From Paenibacillus pini JCM 16418 (GTDB lineage: Bacteria; Bacillota; Bacilli; Paenibacillales; Paenibacillaceae), in assembly GCF_000576305.1 (NCBI RefSeq), contig NZ_BAVZ01000001.1, forward strand, positions 124,001-188,000: a stretch of 64,000 bases of DNA. Direction: 5' to 3'. Below are positions 9,361-17,875 of this stretch, in pieces. How positions within the stretch are numbered: the first letter of the stretch is position 1; every line of letters starts with the position of its first letter. Below the pieces are notes generated by a model. The model searched no databases. It had not been told where the DNA came from and saw only the letters and a list, made by a program, of their open reading frames with translations. Both the position numbers and the translations under genes were made by a program.

Positions 9361-9417
9361 TATGGTAGATATCTATATCTAAAGAGAGATTTAATCAATA
9401 GGAACGGAGAAATCAGT

Positions 9418-9777
9418 ATGAGTCATCTAAAAGTATATCAGTACCCTAAATGCAGCACATGTCGAAATGCTGTCAAATGGCTTCAGGCTCATGGACATGA
9501 GCTGGAGCTGCAACATATTGTGGAACAGCCTCCGCTAGCTGAAGAATTGTCAGAACTTATTGATAAGAGTGGACTGGAATTAAAGAAGTTTTTTAATACG
9601 AGCGGGGAAGTATACAAAGAATTAGGCCTTAAGGATAAGTTGCCCGGTATGAACCGTGACGAACAGATTCGTTTATTAGCATCGAACGGGAAGCTCATCA
9701 AGCGTCCTATAGTGACGGATGGTAAGCAGGTAACGGTAGGCTTTAAAGATGAACAATACCAGAATATTTGGGGATGA
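9418..9777 (+). CDS. ArsC/Spx family thioredoxin-fold protein
   Basis: 119 residues. The N-terminal KCSTCRNA gives the CxxC redox pair of the ArsC-like family, followed by the typical LKKFFNTSGEVYKELGLKDK and LIKRPIV elements. Such proteins include arsenate reductases, the YffB-type proteins and Spx regulators; without the conserved RNA-polymerase-binding features of Spx I call it YffB/ArsC-like rather than Spx. Monocistronic by appearance, ribosome site GGAACGGAG before ATG. Real substrate unknown. Confidence 0.8.
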   Translation: MSHLKVYQYPKCSTCRNAVKWLQAHGHELELQHIVEQPPLAEELSELIDKSGLELKKFFNTSGEVYKELGLKDKLPGMNRDEQIRLLASNGKLIKRPIVTDGKQVTVGFKDEQYQNIWG

Positions 9778-9877
9778 ATTCCATCACCCAATCCTGCTAC
9801 ACGAATGTGCTATACTGGACGTATTCGTCGTTGATTGATGAGGACGAGTAACTGATAGACAAAGGGAGAGAATTAAA

Positions 9878-10768
9878 TTGATATCTAATAATCAGCGACA
9901 ATCGGTGATGCTGGTCGACGGAATGGCATTATTGTTTAGAGCTTATTTTGCTACGGCTTCTGGCGGTTATATTCGCAGAACGAAATCGGGAGTACCTACA
10001 AATGCGATTTACGGATTTATCCGTTACTTTTGGGATGCAGTGCAACGCTTTGAACCAAGCCATGTCGTGTGCTGTTGGGACTTGGGAGGGAAGACCTTCC
10101 GTGGAGATCATTTTGCCGCATATAAGGGAAACCGCCCACAAGCACCAGACGATCTAATTCCACAATTCTCATTAATTCTTGAGGTTATGGAGAGTTTGGG
10201 AGTTCCGAATATTAGCTCTGAAGGATACGAGGCAGACGATTGTATCGGTACGCTCTCTGATCAGTTTAGTCGTGATATGGATGTGTTGATTTTATCAGGT
10301 GACCATGATTTGTTGCAGCTTGTGAGCGACCGGACGACAGTCATCATGATGAAAAAGGGACATGGCAATTATAAAGTATATACTCCTAATTCCTTATACG
10401 AAGAGAGACAGCTCCTGCCACGTCAAATTATCGATGTTAAGGCTCTTATGGGAGACGCTAGTGACAATTATCCTGGTGTACGCGGAATCGGTGAGAAGAC
10501 AGCTATGAAGCTTGTACAAGAATACAAATCCGTGGAGGGTATCCTTGAGAATTTGGATCAGTTGACAGCGAATGTACGCGGTAAAATTGAGGCTGACTTA
10601 GAGATGCTGCATGTTTCAAGGAAACTTGCCGAAATACATTGTAATGTACCCGTAGCTTGTGCACTGGATATATGTGAACTGGTACTTAACGAGGAACAGG
10701 TTATTTCCAAATTTGAAGAACTTGAAATGAAAAGTTTATATCAGTGGATGGGAGTTGCTTCAGTTTAA
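9878..10768 (+). CDS. Stand-alone 5'-3' exonuclease (PolA N-domain type)
   Basis: 296 residues, a single-domain flap-type 5' nuclease like B. subtilis YpcP. Starts at TTG 9878 behind AAAGGGAGAG. Metal-binding acid residues are visible in VDGMALLFRAYF, EGYEADDCIG, ILSGDHDLLQLV and MGDASDNYPGV, followed by the helix-hairpin-helix GIGEKTAMKLV that grips DNA. The role is removal of RNA primers and flaps, backing up DNA polymerase I. No polymerase domain is present. The stop overlaps the start of the following gene. Confidence 0.9.
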   Translation: MISNNQRQSVMLVDGMALLFRAYFATASGGYIRRTKSGVPTNAIYGFIRYFWDAVQRFEPSHVVCCWDLGGKTFRGDHFAAYKGNRPQAPDDLIPQFSLILEVMESLGVPNISSEGYEADDCIGTLSDQFSRDMDVLILSGDHDLLQLVSDRTTVIMMKKGHGNYKVYTPNSLYEERQLLPRQIIDVKALMGDASDNYPGVRGIGEKTAMKLVQEYKSVEGILENLDQLTANVRGKIEADLEMLHVSRKLAEIHCNVPVACALDICELVLNEEQVISKFEELEMKSLYQWMGVASV

Positions 10769-11880
10769 TGCAAACACATGCACAGCGTTCTTGGGGTAAA
10801 TGGGGGCTGAGGGTGCTGGCGATATTAACGTCAGTGTCCTTTTTGCTACTCTCGCAACCCGAGACATCCAAAGTATTTGCTGCGCCTAGTATTACAAACG
10901 AGGTCAAGAAGGTCGCTGTAGGCAGCCGAGCATATACCGTTCAAATACTCAATATTCCAAAAGGTACGCCAGTGACCGTAGGCTTAGCTAAAGGTCAAGT
11001 AGGTCAAACGCAGGATTTAAAATCTATTGTTAAAAAGTACAATGCTCAAGCAGCAATTAACGGAGCTTTCTTCGAAGCCTATCACGGTGTTCCAGACCCT
11101 TATGGTAATTTAATTATCAATAATAATATTGCTCATATTGGACGTTATGGTACAACGGTTGGTTTTAAGAAAGACGGAACAGTTCTAATGGATTCACTTT
11201 GGGTTGGTTTGACAGGCAAGGTGACGCCTACTGGTGGATCTTCTCAGGGTTGGTATGCAACTTTCATTAACCGCACACCTGCGGAAGGGTCAAATGTAAG
11301 TATCATATACAATTCGTACCGCGGAGATCGCGTTGGTTTCAAGGGAGGTACAGCCATAACCATACGTAATGGTATCGTTATGAATAGTGTTCCGAATCAT
11401 AATGTTCTTATTCCGAAGGATGGATATGTGCTTGTATGTATGGGAACGGAACAATCCATGGCAAAACGTTTTGTGAATGGAGCAGCAGTAGAACTTAATG
11501 TTACATATGCGGATGATCATGGTAAAGCTCTGCCATGGGAGGATGTTGTAACCGCAGTAGGAGCTGGACCGCGCCTTGTTAAAGACGGAAGCGTCGCCCT
11601 TAATCCTGCAGCAGAAGGCTTTAAAGATCAAAAAATATTAACAAGTAGCGCGGCACGTAGCGGTATTGCTATTAAGGCAGATGGCTCAGTGATGATCGCA
11701 ACCGTTTCGGGAGCCACGATGAAGGAATGGGCAGCCATTATGCAAAAAATGGGTGTAAAGCAGGCGATGAATTTGGATGGCGGGGCCTCCTCTGGTATGT
11801 TCGGATCAGGAAGAACGCTTACAAATCCAGGTAGATTACTTAGTAATACACTTGTTTTCGGAAGTAATGTAAATCCTTAA
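10768..11880 (+). CDS. Secreted phosphodiester glycosidase family protein (NAGPA domain)
   Basis: 370 residues. The start is taken at ATG 10768, which overlaps the previous TAA, rather than the upstream GTG at 10744 that lacks a spaced ribosome site. An N-terminal signal peptide (WGLRVLAILTSVSFLLLS ... VFAAP) exports it. The NAGPA domain (PF09992 type) is shown by AAINGAFFEAYHGVPDP, the ...GAGPRLVKDG loop and the C-terminal MNLDGGASSGMF. Members cleave sugar phosphodiesters and are often envelope-associated. A second member of the family, with a different N-terminus, lies at 38766-39833. Confidence 0.8.
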   Translation: MQTHAQRSWGKWGLRVLAILTSVSFLLLSQPETSKVFAAPSITNEVKKVAVGSRAYTVQILNIPKGTPVTVGLAKGQVGQTQDLKSIVKKYNAQAAINGAFFEAYHGVPDPYGNLIINNNIAHIGRYGTTVGFKKDGTVLMDSLWVGLTGKVTPTGGSSQGWYATFINRTPAEGSNVSIIYNSYRGDRVGFKGGTAITIRNGIVMNSVPNHNVLIPKDGYVLVCMGTEQSMAKRFVNGAAVELNVTYADDHGKALPWEDVVTAVGAGPRLVKDGSVALNPAAEGFKDQKILTSSAARSGIAIKADGSVMIATVSGATMKEWAAIMQKMGVKQAMNLDGGASSGMFGSGRTLTNPGRLLSNTLVFGSNVNP

Positions 11881-11935
11881 TTTGAAAGAAAATCATTATA
11901 AATCATACATCTAGATTCAGGAGGGGTTTATTGTA

Positions 11936-12816
11936 ATGAGTTTATTAGGAGCTATTGAAGCCGGCGGGACTAAATTTGTATGTGGAATTGGAAAAGAAGA
12001 TGGAACCGTTCTGGAGCGAATCAGTTTTCCTACTACAACACCTGAAGAGACGATGGCGCAAGTCGTTTCGTTTTTTGAAGGTAAGGGTGTGGAGGCTATT
12101 GGAGCCGGTTCTTTTGGACCGATTGACCTGTGAAGGGAAGTCCGACCTATGGACGAATTACAACGACACCGAAGCCACATTGGAGCCAGTTTGATATGGT
12201 GGGTTACTTGCGCTCTCATTTTAATGTTCCTATTGAATTCGATACGGATGTAAACGGAGCTGCTCTTGGAGAATATACATGGGGAGCAGCTAAAGATGCG
12301 GATAGCTGTCTGTACATTACCGTAGGGACAGGTATCGGAGCTGGAGCCGTCGTTAATGGCGAGCTTGTACACGGATTATCTCATCCTGAGATGGGGCATA
12401 TTATGGTTCGCCGTCATCCAAAAGATTCATATGAGGGAACCTGCCCATATCATGGCGACTGTCTTGAAGGTGTAGCAGCCGGTCCATCGCTATCCAGACG
12501 ATGGGGAGTTCAGGGTGCTGAGCTTACGAAGGATCATCCTGCTTGGGAAATGGAAGCATACTATTTGGCACAGGCTTTGATGAATTATATTTTAATTCTT
12601 TCCCCACAAAAAATTGTGATGGGAGGCGGTGTTATGAAACAATTGCAACTGTTCCCGCTTATTCATTCGCAGTTGCAGCAGCTGCTTGGTGGATATCTTC
12701 AGCTTGATGAAACCAATGCTAACATTGCAGACTATATCGTTCCACCGCAGCTTGGAGATAATGCAGGTCTATGCGGAGCTTTGGCACTTGCTAAGAAGGC
12801 ATTGGCAGAGGCATAA
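11936..12816 (+). CDS. ROK-family fructokinase (frameshifted)
   Basis: About 293 residues when rejoined. Phosphorylates fructose (and possibly mannose) with ATP. The N-terminal GAIEAGGTKFVCGIG phosphate loop, FDTDVNGAALGEY, the catalytic and zinc region (ITVGTGIGAGAVVNGELVHGLSHPEMGH...GTCPYHGDCLEG) and GDNAGLCGAL match the single-domain ScrK/GmuE type. The frame breaks at about 12129; one extra T (gac-ctt-gtg-aag) joins FGPIDL to KGSPTYGRITTTPKP. AGGAGGGG precedes the ATG. No sugar transport gene is adjacent. Confidence 0.9.
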
Positions 12817-12834
12817 ATGCGTCGTAAAAAGGCA

Positions 12835-12862
12835 TTGACCGTTTTACAATATATGGTACAAT
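12835..12862 (+). promoter_or_regulatory. Candidate sigma-A promoter
   Basis: TTGACC (12835-12840), 16-base spacer, TACAAT (12857-12862). It lies between the fructokinase stop and the terminator at 12896, so transcripts would be only about 65 nt unless they read through to the HRDC gene at 12968. Confidence 0.5.
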
Positions 12863-12868
12863 TGAAGG

Positions 12869-12934
12869 CAACAGCATAATATCGTGGATTTGAGGAAGCA
12901 CCTCTCTTTTAACAAAGAGAGGTGCTTTTTTTGT
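12869..12934 (+). ncRNA. Possible short non-coding RNA or attenuated leader
   Basis: A good promoter and a strong terminator bracket about 65 bases with no gene. This would make a discrete small RNA, or a leader whose transcription is controlled by termination before the HRDC gene. The same terminator may simply serve the fructokinase gene, with the promoter fortuitous. No known RNA family recognised. Confidence 0.2.
12896..12934 (+). terminator. Rho-independent terminator
   Basis: Near-perfect stem AAGCACCTCTCTTT / AAAGAGAGGTGCTT followed by a T run. Confidence 0.9.
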
Positions 12935-12967
12935 GTTGTGCTGTCCAATATGAAGGAGGTTAATTAA

Positions 12968-13973
12968 ATGCAAATTGTATTTATGAATCGTCTTATGAAG
13001 GGAATTGGGTGTCCAGAGGAAGCGTACGCACAAGTGTGGATCGGAGAGGATGAGGGAGTATGGCAACTGCTGGAGAGATTTTCTAAGTGGAGATGATGTG
13101 CTTGATTCCAGCTGGTATGAAGGATCCTCATGGAATGAAATGTTATGTATTTACCGTCATGAGCTTGCTATTAAACTTGGGGAGGGATTTAGGCCTCTGA
13201 TCGATGGTACATTTCATGAAGAGAATGAGTTAAAAGGGCGTAATCATGTGGCCCAGAGGCTGTATTGTTATAGCGAATTACATACGAATGAGGAATTATA
13301 TGCTGAGCTGACCTCTTGGCGTCGTAAGAAGGCGGCCATCGAGCGCAAAGCCCCTTATTTTATAGGCAGCAATCGATTACTTCGTTTAATTAGTGCTTTT
13401 GTTCCTCAGTCTCTAGAGGAGCTGCTTCAACTGCCTGGATTTGGTGAGAGTAAAGCGGGTGAATACGGATCAGAAATCCTTGAAATTAGTTGTAGGTCAG
13501 AGCGGGAGAAGGGTTTTCCTTTAGATTGGGTGCCGCAGCAGGTGAGCAACGAAGAGTACATGGCGTGGTTATACAAGCAGAAAGAGCAGAAGTATAAGCA
13601 TGATTTAGAGCAGTACAGGACGAGACGAATGATGCTCAGAGGTATTGCAGACGGGAAGAACCTGCTCCAGTTAGAGCAAGAATGTGAACTTTCACGACGA
13701 GACTTGCTAGAAATGATGGAGAATCTGGAGAAAGAGGGATATGATACTGAACCACTAATTATGTACGAGCTTCAGGAGATGTCAGAGGAAGAGCAGAAGC
13801 GGGTTTGGTCCGCGTACGAAGAGCTCGGTGATGGGTATTTGAAACCTGTGCTTCAGCAGGTATATGGTACGGATACAGTCTCAGGTGCAGCGATGGAGCT
13901 ACTGTACGAACGTATCCGTCTGATCCGAATTCGGTTCCGTCGAAGTGTAGAGAGCAAGCAGAGCGTGGGATAA
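12968..13973 (+). CDS. HRDC-domain protein (frameshifted near its start)
   Basis: About 335 residues when rejoined. The start at ATG 12968 (MQIVFMNRLMKGIG) has AAGGAGG at good spacing; the remaining frame is joined near 13067, where W-Q-L must continue as C-W-R-D-F. Residues about 120-190 carry an HRDC-type helical domain (RRKKAAIERKAPYFIGSNRLLRLI ... LLQLPGFGESKAGEYGSEILEI), the nucleic-acid-binding domain of RecQ and RNase D. The C-terminal half is a helix-rich, charged region. The join needs two missing bases or one extra base, unlike the single-base losses elsewhere. Role unknown; possibly nucleic-acid binding. Confidence 0.7.
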
Positions 13974-13990
13974 ATAACCACAATGACATA

Positions 13991-14039
13991 AAAGGACGAA
14001 AGGCATACACGATGATTTGTGAGTGCTTTCCGTCCTTTA
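13991..14039. terminator. Hairpin between convergent genes, possible bidirectional terminator
   Basis: Imperfect stem AAAGGACGAAAGGCA ... TGCTTTCCGTCCTTT with a large loop, without a clear T run on either strand. Confidence 0.45.
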
Positions 14040-14069
14040 ACTGTGGATTAATATGATATTTCGTTGTGT

Positions 14070-15005
14070 TCAGATCCAGTCCTTCTTGCGGAATACGAAG
14101 AACATACCGATCCCTAAAGATATCATTAAACCGATAATGGAGATGTATCCGTACTTCCAATGTAACTCAGGCATGTCATCAAAGTTCATTCCGTAAATGC
14201 CTGTAATGATCGTAAGAGGCATGAATATGGTGGTCATGGCTGTAAAGACTCTCATAATTTCATTCGCTCGATTAGCGATACTGGACTGATAAGCCTCACG
14301 TAAGTTACTCATTAGGTCGCGATAAGTTTCAAATGTTTCAGAAATTTTAACCGCATTCTCGTAAATATCACTAAAATATTTTTGCAGCTGATCATCGATC
14401 AGTCTGAGATCTTTTTTATTCAGTGTATTGATAACTTCCTTTTGTGGACCAAGAACCTTTTTCAGCCATAAAATCTCACTACGCAAGCCGATAATCTCGC
14501 TCAGGTGTGATTTTTTCGTATGCATCAGAATATCTTCTTCAAGCTTTTCAATTTTGGCCTCAATTCGATCACCGACAGTAAAATAGTTATCCACAACTAA
14601 GTCAACTAAAAGGTAAAGGAAACGGTCAGGTCCGCTAACTTCCTGCTCCCAGAGCATTGGTTTTAAGGAACGAATCTCATTAATTTTTTGATTTGTTACC
14701 GTAATAATAAAATGTCTTCCTAGAAAAATATTAAGGGCACGCAGGAATATTTCTTCGTCGTCAAAACGAATGCTATTGACCACAATAAAGTAATGGTTCT
14801 CATAAATTTCAATCTTCGGACGTTGCTCCTCATCACTTAGACAGTCTTCAACTGCCAGATCATGTAGGGAAAATAGAGGCTGCAACTCTGTCAAATCGTC
14901 GACATCGGCGTCGATCCAATAGAATCCGGCTTTTGGTGCTGATAGTGCGGTTTGAATATCATCGATAGGCTCAAATACGCCCTCGTTCACCAAGCGAATC
15001 TTCAT
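14070..15005 (-). CDS. corA: CorA-family magnesium/divalent cation transporter
   Basis: 311 residues. A pentameric Mg2+ channel of the 2-TM-GxN superfamily. The long cytoplasmic domain occupies residues 1-245 with the characteristic coiled helix; two membrane helices follow (about 250-272 and 285-305) with the signature YGMNF between them, and the positively charged RKKDW C-terminus. AAGGAG lies 8 bases before ATG 15005. The gene is monocistronic and preceded by a 255-nt leader that begins at a sigma-A promoter (15267-15295) and contains a small reading frame. The leader is unusual for this family and suggests Mg2+-dependent expression. Confidence 0.9.
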   Translation of the reverse strand: MKIRLVNEGVFEPIDDIQTALSAPKAGFYWIDADVDDLTELQPLFSLHDLAVEDCLSDEEQRPKIEIYENHYFIVVNSIRFDDEEIFLRALNIFLGRHFIITVTNQKINEIRSLKPMLWEQEVSGPDRFLYLLVDLVVDNYFTVGDRIEAKIEKLEEDILMHTKKSHLSEIIGLRSEILWLKKVLGPQKEVINTLNKKDLRLIDDQLQKYFSDIYENAVKISETFETYRDLMSNLREAYQSSIANRANEIMRVFTAMTTIFMPLTIITGIYGMNFDDMPELHWKYGYISIIGLMISLGIGMFFVFRKKDWI

Positions 15006-15079
15006 ATCATTTCACTCCTTCATCCTTTGCCGAATTCGTGTTCGGTAAGGAAATGCATTATTTATGCATAGGAAAGAAA

Positions 15080-15205
15080 TCAGCTTTGCTGGTTCGAGGG
15101 AGACCCTGAGTATAAGCTACGGAGTTAGTGACTTTTGGCATGAAAATGTAGTCTTCCCTCGGCCGGCAAGCTGATGTTCAAACTATGCGGTTGTGTTTTC
15201 AGCTT
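15080..15205 (-). promoter_or_regulatory. Structured corA leader with mutually exclusive helices
   Basis: On the minus strand AAGCTGA (15205-15199) can pair perfectly with TCAGCTT (15174-15168). The same TCAGCTTGC (15174-15166) can instead pair with GCAAAGCTGA (15089-15080) with one bulge. A separate 10-bp helix, CGAGGGAAGAC (15161-15151) with GTCTCCCTCG (15104-15095), lies inside. The first arm overlaps the small leader reading frame, so translation would affect which helix forms. I found no match to the M-box or other known riboswitch, and no classical terminator T run. Confidence 0.45.
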
Positions 15206-15226
15206 CGGGCTCGGGTCGCCGTCCAT
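15125..15226 (-). CDS. 33-residue leader peptide upstream of corA (predicted)
   Basis: ATG 15226 is preceded by GAGGTGA (7-base match to the anti-Shine-Dalgarno) with 6-base spacing, and encodes 33 residues starting MDGDPSPKLKTQPHS, ending at TAA 15125. It lies about 35 nt after the promoter's expected start. The acidic and proline alternation at the very N-terminus recalls enteric MgtL (which begins M-E-P-D-P-T-P), where this pattern weakens the ribosome at low Mg2+ and raises transporter expression. No similarity is expected elsewhere; it could be a chance ORF. Confidence 0.45.
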   Translation of the reverse strand: MDGDPSPKLKTQPHSLNISLPAEGRLHFHAKSH

Positions 15227-15266
15227 CTTCATTCACCTCAGTCATTTCGGGTTTAAACACTTGTCT

Positions 15267-15295
15267 AGTATAACGCCGGATAATCGTCCTTACAA
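15267..15295 (-). promoter_or_regulatory. Sigma-A promoter of corA
   Basis: Minus strand: TTGTAA (15295-15290), exactly 17 bases, TATACT (15272-15267). Transcription should begin near 15260, giving a leader of about 255 nt. Confidence 0.65.
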
Positions 15296-15451
15296 GAAAA
15301 AAAGTAGCGTTACATTTCCCCTTACAGCCTATGGTTTTTAATGGGAATGGGTGAATGGATTGCTGCTAATCGAGTCCAATATCTTGACGAAGAGTGGTGT
15401 AATGATTTAAAGTAATGAACAAGCAACAATAATCTAATTGAATACAGCGAA

Positions 15452-15583
15452 TCTTATCAAGAGCAGGTGGAGGGACTAGCCCGATGAAACCCGGCAACCG
15501 GCGTGTGAACGCACGGTGCTAATTCTTGCAGGAGACGGCTTCTTTTATGTATGACTTAAAGAAGCTACCTGACAGATGAGAGA
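15452..15583 (+). ncRNA. SAM-I (S-box) riboswitch aptamer upstream of metA
   Basis: The canonical core CTTATCAAGAGCAGGTGGAG, GGGACTAGCCCGATGAAACC, CGGCAACCGG and the GCACGGTGCTAATTCTTGCAG junction are all present, closed by GATGAGAG near 15580. The metabolite S-adenosylmethionine stabilises the aptamer so the downstream terminator forms, shutting off methionine synthesis when SAM is plentiful. Confidence 0.97.
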
Positions 15584-15605
15584 GGCGCATATATAAGTGC
15601 GATTA

Positions 15606-15642
15606 TGACCTTTCTCTTTCAGTATGGGAAAGGTTATTTTTG
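15606..15642 (+). terminator. SAM-riboswitch expression-platform terminator
   Basis: ACCTTTCT ... GGGAAAGGT stem followed by TATTTTT; placed directly after the aptamer. Confidence 0.8.
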
Positions 15643-15708
15643 TATACCTTTCTCTCCAAATTCTTGATGATTTCGCCGGCTTCATAACTTAAGGGAGTGT
15701 TGTTAACC

Positions 15709-16643
15709 ATGCCGATTAAAATTCCAGATGCCTTACCGGCAAAAGAAGTCCTCACAGGAGAAAATATTTTCGTTATGGATGACAGCCATGCCTATCATCA
15801 GACATCCGCCCACTACGGATTGCCATTCTGAATTTAATGCCGACGAAAGAAACAACAGAAACTCAAATTTTACGACTGCTAGGAAACTCACCGATTCAGG
15901 TGGAAATTGTATTGCTTCATCCGGGTTCTCATACGTCGAAGAACACACCTGCCGAACATTTGGAATCATTCTATAAAACGTTCGAGGAGGTCAAACACCG
16001 CCGTTTCGATGGAATGATTATTACGGGTGCACCAGTGGAGCAATTAGATTTTGAAGAAGTGAATTACTGGCAAGAGCTTGAGGAAATTATGGATTGGACC
16101 AAAACGAATGTAACCTCGACAATGCATATTTGTTGGGCATCTCAAGCTGGACTGTATCATCATTATGGTGTTCCGAAATGGGATTTAGAGAAGAAATGCT
16201 TCGGTGTATTCCCCCATACCTTAAACCACAATAATGTGAAACTGCTTCGGGGCTTTGATGAAGTATTCTACGTACCTCAATCTCGTCATACAGAGTGTCG
16301 CCGCGAGGATATTGAACGCGTTGACGAACTGGAGATTTTATCGGAATCCGAAGAAGCTGGTGTATACCTTGTCGCTACGAAAGATGGCAAACAGATATTT
16401 GTAACGGGGCATTCCGAGTACGATCCAGAGTCGCTTAAGTGGGAATATGAACGAGACGTTAATAAAGGCATGGATATCGATATTCCAAAGCATTATTATC
16501 CACAAGATGATCCAAGCCGAGTGCCTCCAGCTGTCTGGCGCGCCCATGCAAACTTATTATTCGCTAATTGGCTCAATTACTATGTATATCAAGAGACACC
16601 ATATGATATCGGAGAACATTTTGAGGTTTGGCCGCAAATCTAA
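15709..16643 (+). CDS. metA: Homoserine O-acyltransferase MetA (frameshifted)
   Basis: About 312 residues when repaired. Acylates homoserine (acetyl or succinyl) as the first committed step of methionine synthesis. The N-terminus [21 protein letters not shown] is diagnostic; the catalytic Cys sits in [15 protein letters not shown], with H in TGHSEYD and E in the downstream helix. AAGGGAG precedes ATG 15709. The frame shifts at about 15801; one G (cat-cag-gac-atc-cgc-cca) restores [24 protein letters not shown]. First gene after the SAM riboswitch, followed by metI and metC. Confidence 0.93.
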
Positions 16644-16684
16644 AGCAATTACATGAATATTAAATGCAAATTCAGGGAGGATTT

Positions 16685-17875
16685 ATGGACAAGAACACTC
16701 GTTTTAAAATTGAAAGTCGCTTAGCACAAATTGGCTCAATCGAAGAACCGGTAACAGGCGCTATTAATTTCCCCATTTATCAAGCAACAGCTTTTCGTCA
16801 TCCTCAGCTTGGCAAGAGCACAGGTTTTGACTATGCCCGTACTCAAAATCCGACTCGTAAAGTGTTAGAGGAGGCAGCAGCAGAGCTAGAGTCTGGCGAT
16901 GCGGGATTCGCTTGTAGCTCAGGAATGGCAGCACTACAAATTGTTTTCACTCTATTTGGTCAAGGTGATCATTTAATCGTTTCCCTCGATCTATATGGAG
17001 GTACATATCGACTATTAGAGCGTATACTTTCTAAATTCGGAGTTAGTGCTACTTATGTAGATACTAATAATTTAGATGAACTAGAACAATCCAGACGTCC
17101 AAACACCAAAGCGGTGTTTATTGAAACACCAACGAATCCACTCATGATGATTACGGATATTGAAGCCGTTTCGAATTGGGCACAACGTCACAACTTACTT
17201 ACTATCGTAGATAATACACTGCTTACACCTTTCTTCCAGCGTCCACTAGAGCTAGGTGCTGATATTGTGGTCCATAGTGCTACCAAATATTTGGGTGGGC
17301 ATAACGATGTGCTCGCGGGTCTAATTGTGACAAAAGGTACTGAATTGTCAGCAGAAATTGCTTTCCTTCATAACTCCATTGGTGCTGTCCTTGGACCAAC
17401 AGACTCCTACCAATTAATGCGCGGCATGAAGACACTAGCACTTCGCATGGAACGCCATGAGAGTAACGCGACCGCAATCGCTAAATTCTTGCTTACGCAT
17501 TCAGCGGTCGCAGAGGTATTCTATCCGGCGCTGCCAGACCATCCCGGGTATGAGATTCAGAATAAGCAGTCAAGCGGTAACACGGGTATTTTCTCTTTCA
17601 AAGTAAAGGATGCTCGTTATGTGGAACCTCTTCTACGTCATATCCGTCTGATTGCATTCGCAGAAAGCTTAGGCGGAGTAGAATCGTTAATGACATATCC
17701 AGCTGTACAAACGCATGCCGATATACCTGAAGAAATACGTCAGGCAGTTGGGGTTGATGATCGACTACTGCGCTTCTCAGTAGGTATCGAGCATGTAGAT
17801 GATCTAATTGCAGATCTTGGCGGGGCACTGGATGCAGCAGTCGAGGAGATTGAAGGGGGAGCAAAACATGAGTAG
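16685..17875 (+). CDS. metI: Cystathionine gamma-synthase / O-acetylhomoserine thiolyase (MetI type)
   Basis: 396 residues from ATG 16685 (GGGAGG just upstream; the earlier in-frame ATG 16664 has no site). A Cys/Met-metabolism PLP enzyme condensing acylhomoserine with cysteine. Fold-type I features: ...YARTQNPTRKVLEE, the cofactor aspartate in IVDNTLLTP, and the PLP lysine in VHSATKYLGGHNDVLAG, then RFSVGIEHVDDLI. Its stop overlaps the metC start. Controlled by the upstream SAM riboswitch. Confidence 0.92.
   Translation: MDKNTRFKIESRLAQIGSIEEPVTGAINFPIYQATAFRHPQLGKSTGFDYARTQNPTRKVLEEAAAELESGDAGFACSSGMAALQIVFTLFGQGDHLIVSLDLYGGTYRLLERILSKFGVSATYVDTNNLDELEQSRRPNTKAVFIETPTNPLMMITDIEAVSNWAQRHNLLTIVDNTLLTPFFQRPLELGADIVVHSATKYLGGHNDVLAGLIVTKGTELSAEIAFLHNSIGAVLGPTDSYQLMRGMKTLALRMERHESNATAIAKFLLTHSAVAEVFYPALPDHPGYEIQNKQSSGNTGIFSFKVKDARYVEPLLRHIRLIAFAESLGGVESLMTYPAVQTHADIPEEIRQAVGVDDRLLRFSVGIEHVDDLIADLGGALDAAVEEIEGGAKHE

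Noticed and set aside
15125..15250. Overlapping frame in the corA leader starting at 15245, including R-P-E-P-E
   Set aside because: Also acidic and proline-rich, but its ATG has no ribosome site; the 15226 frame is the better supported.
15040..15260. M-box or c-di-AMP riboswitch in the corA leader
   Set aside because: Core elements of M-box are absent; a partial resemblance to ydaO lacks its 5' half, so I do not call either.
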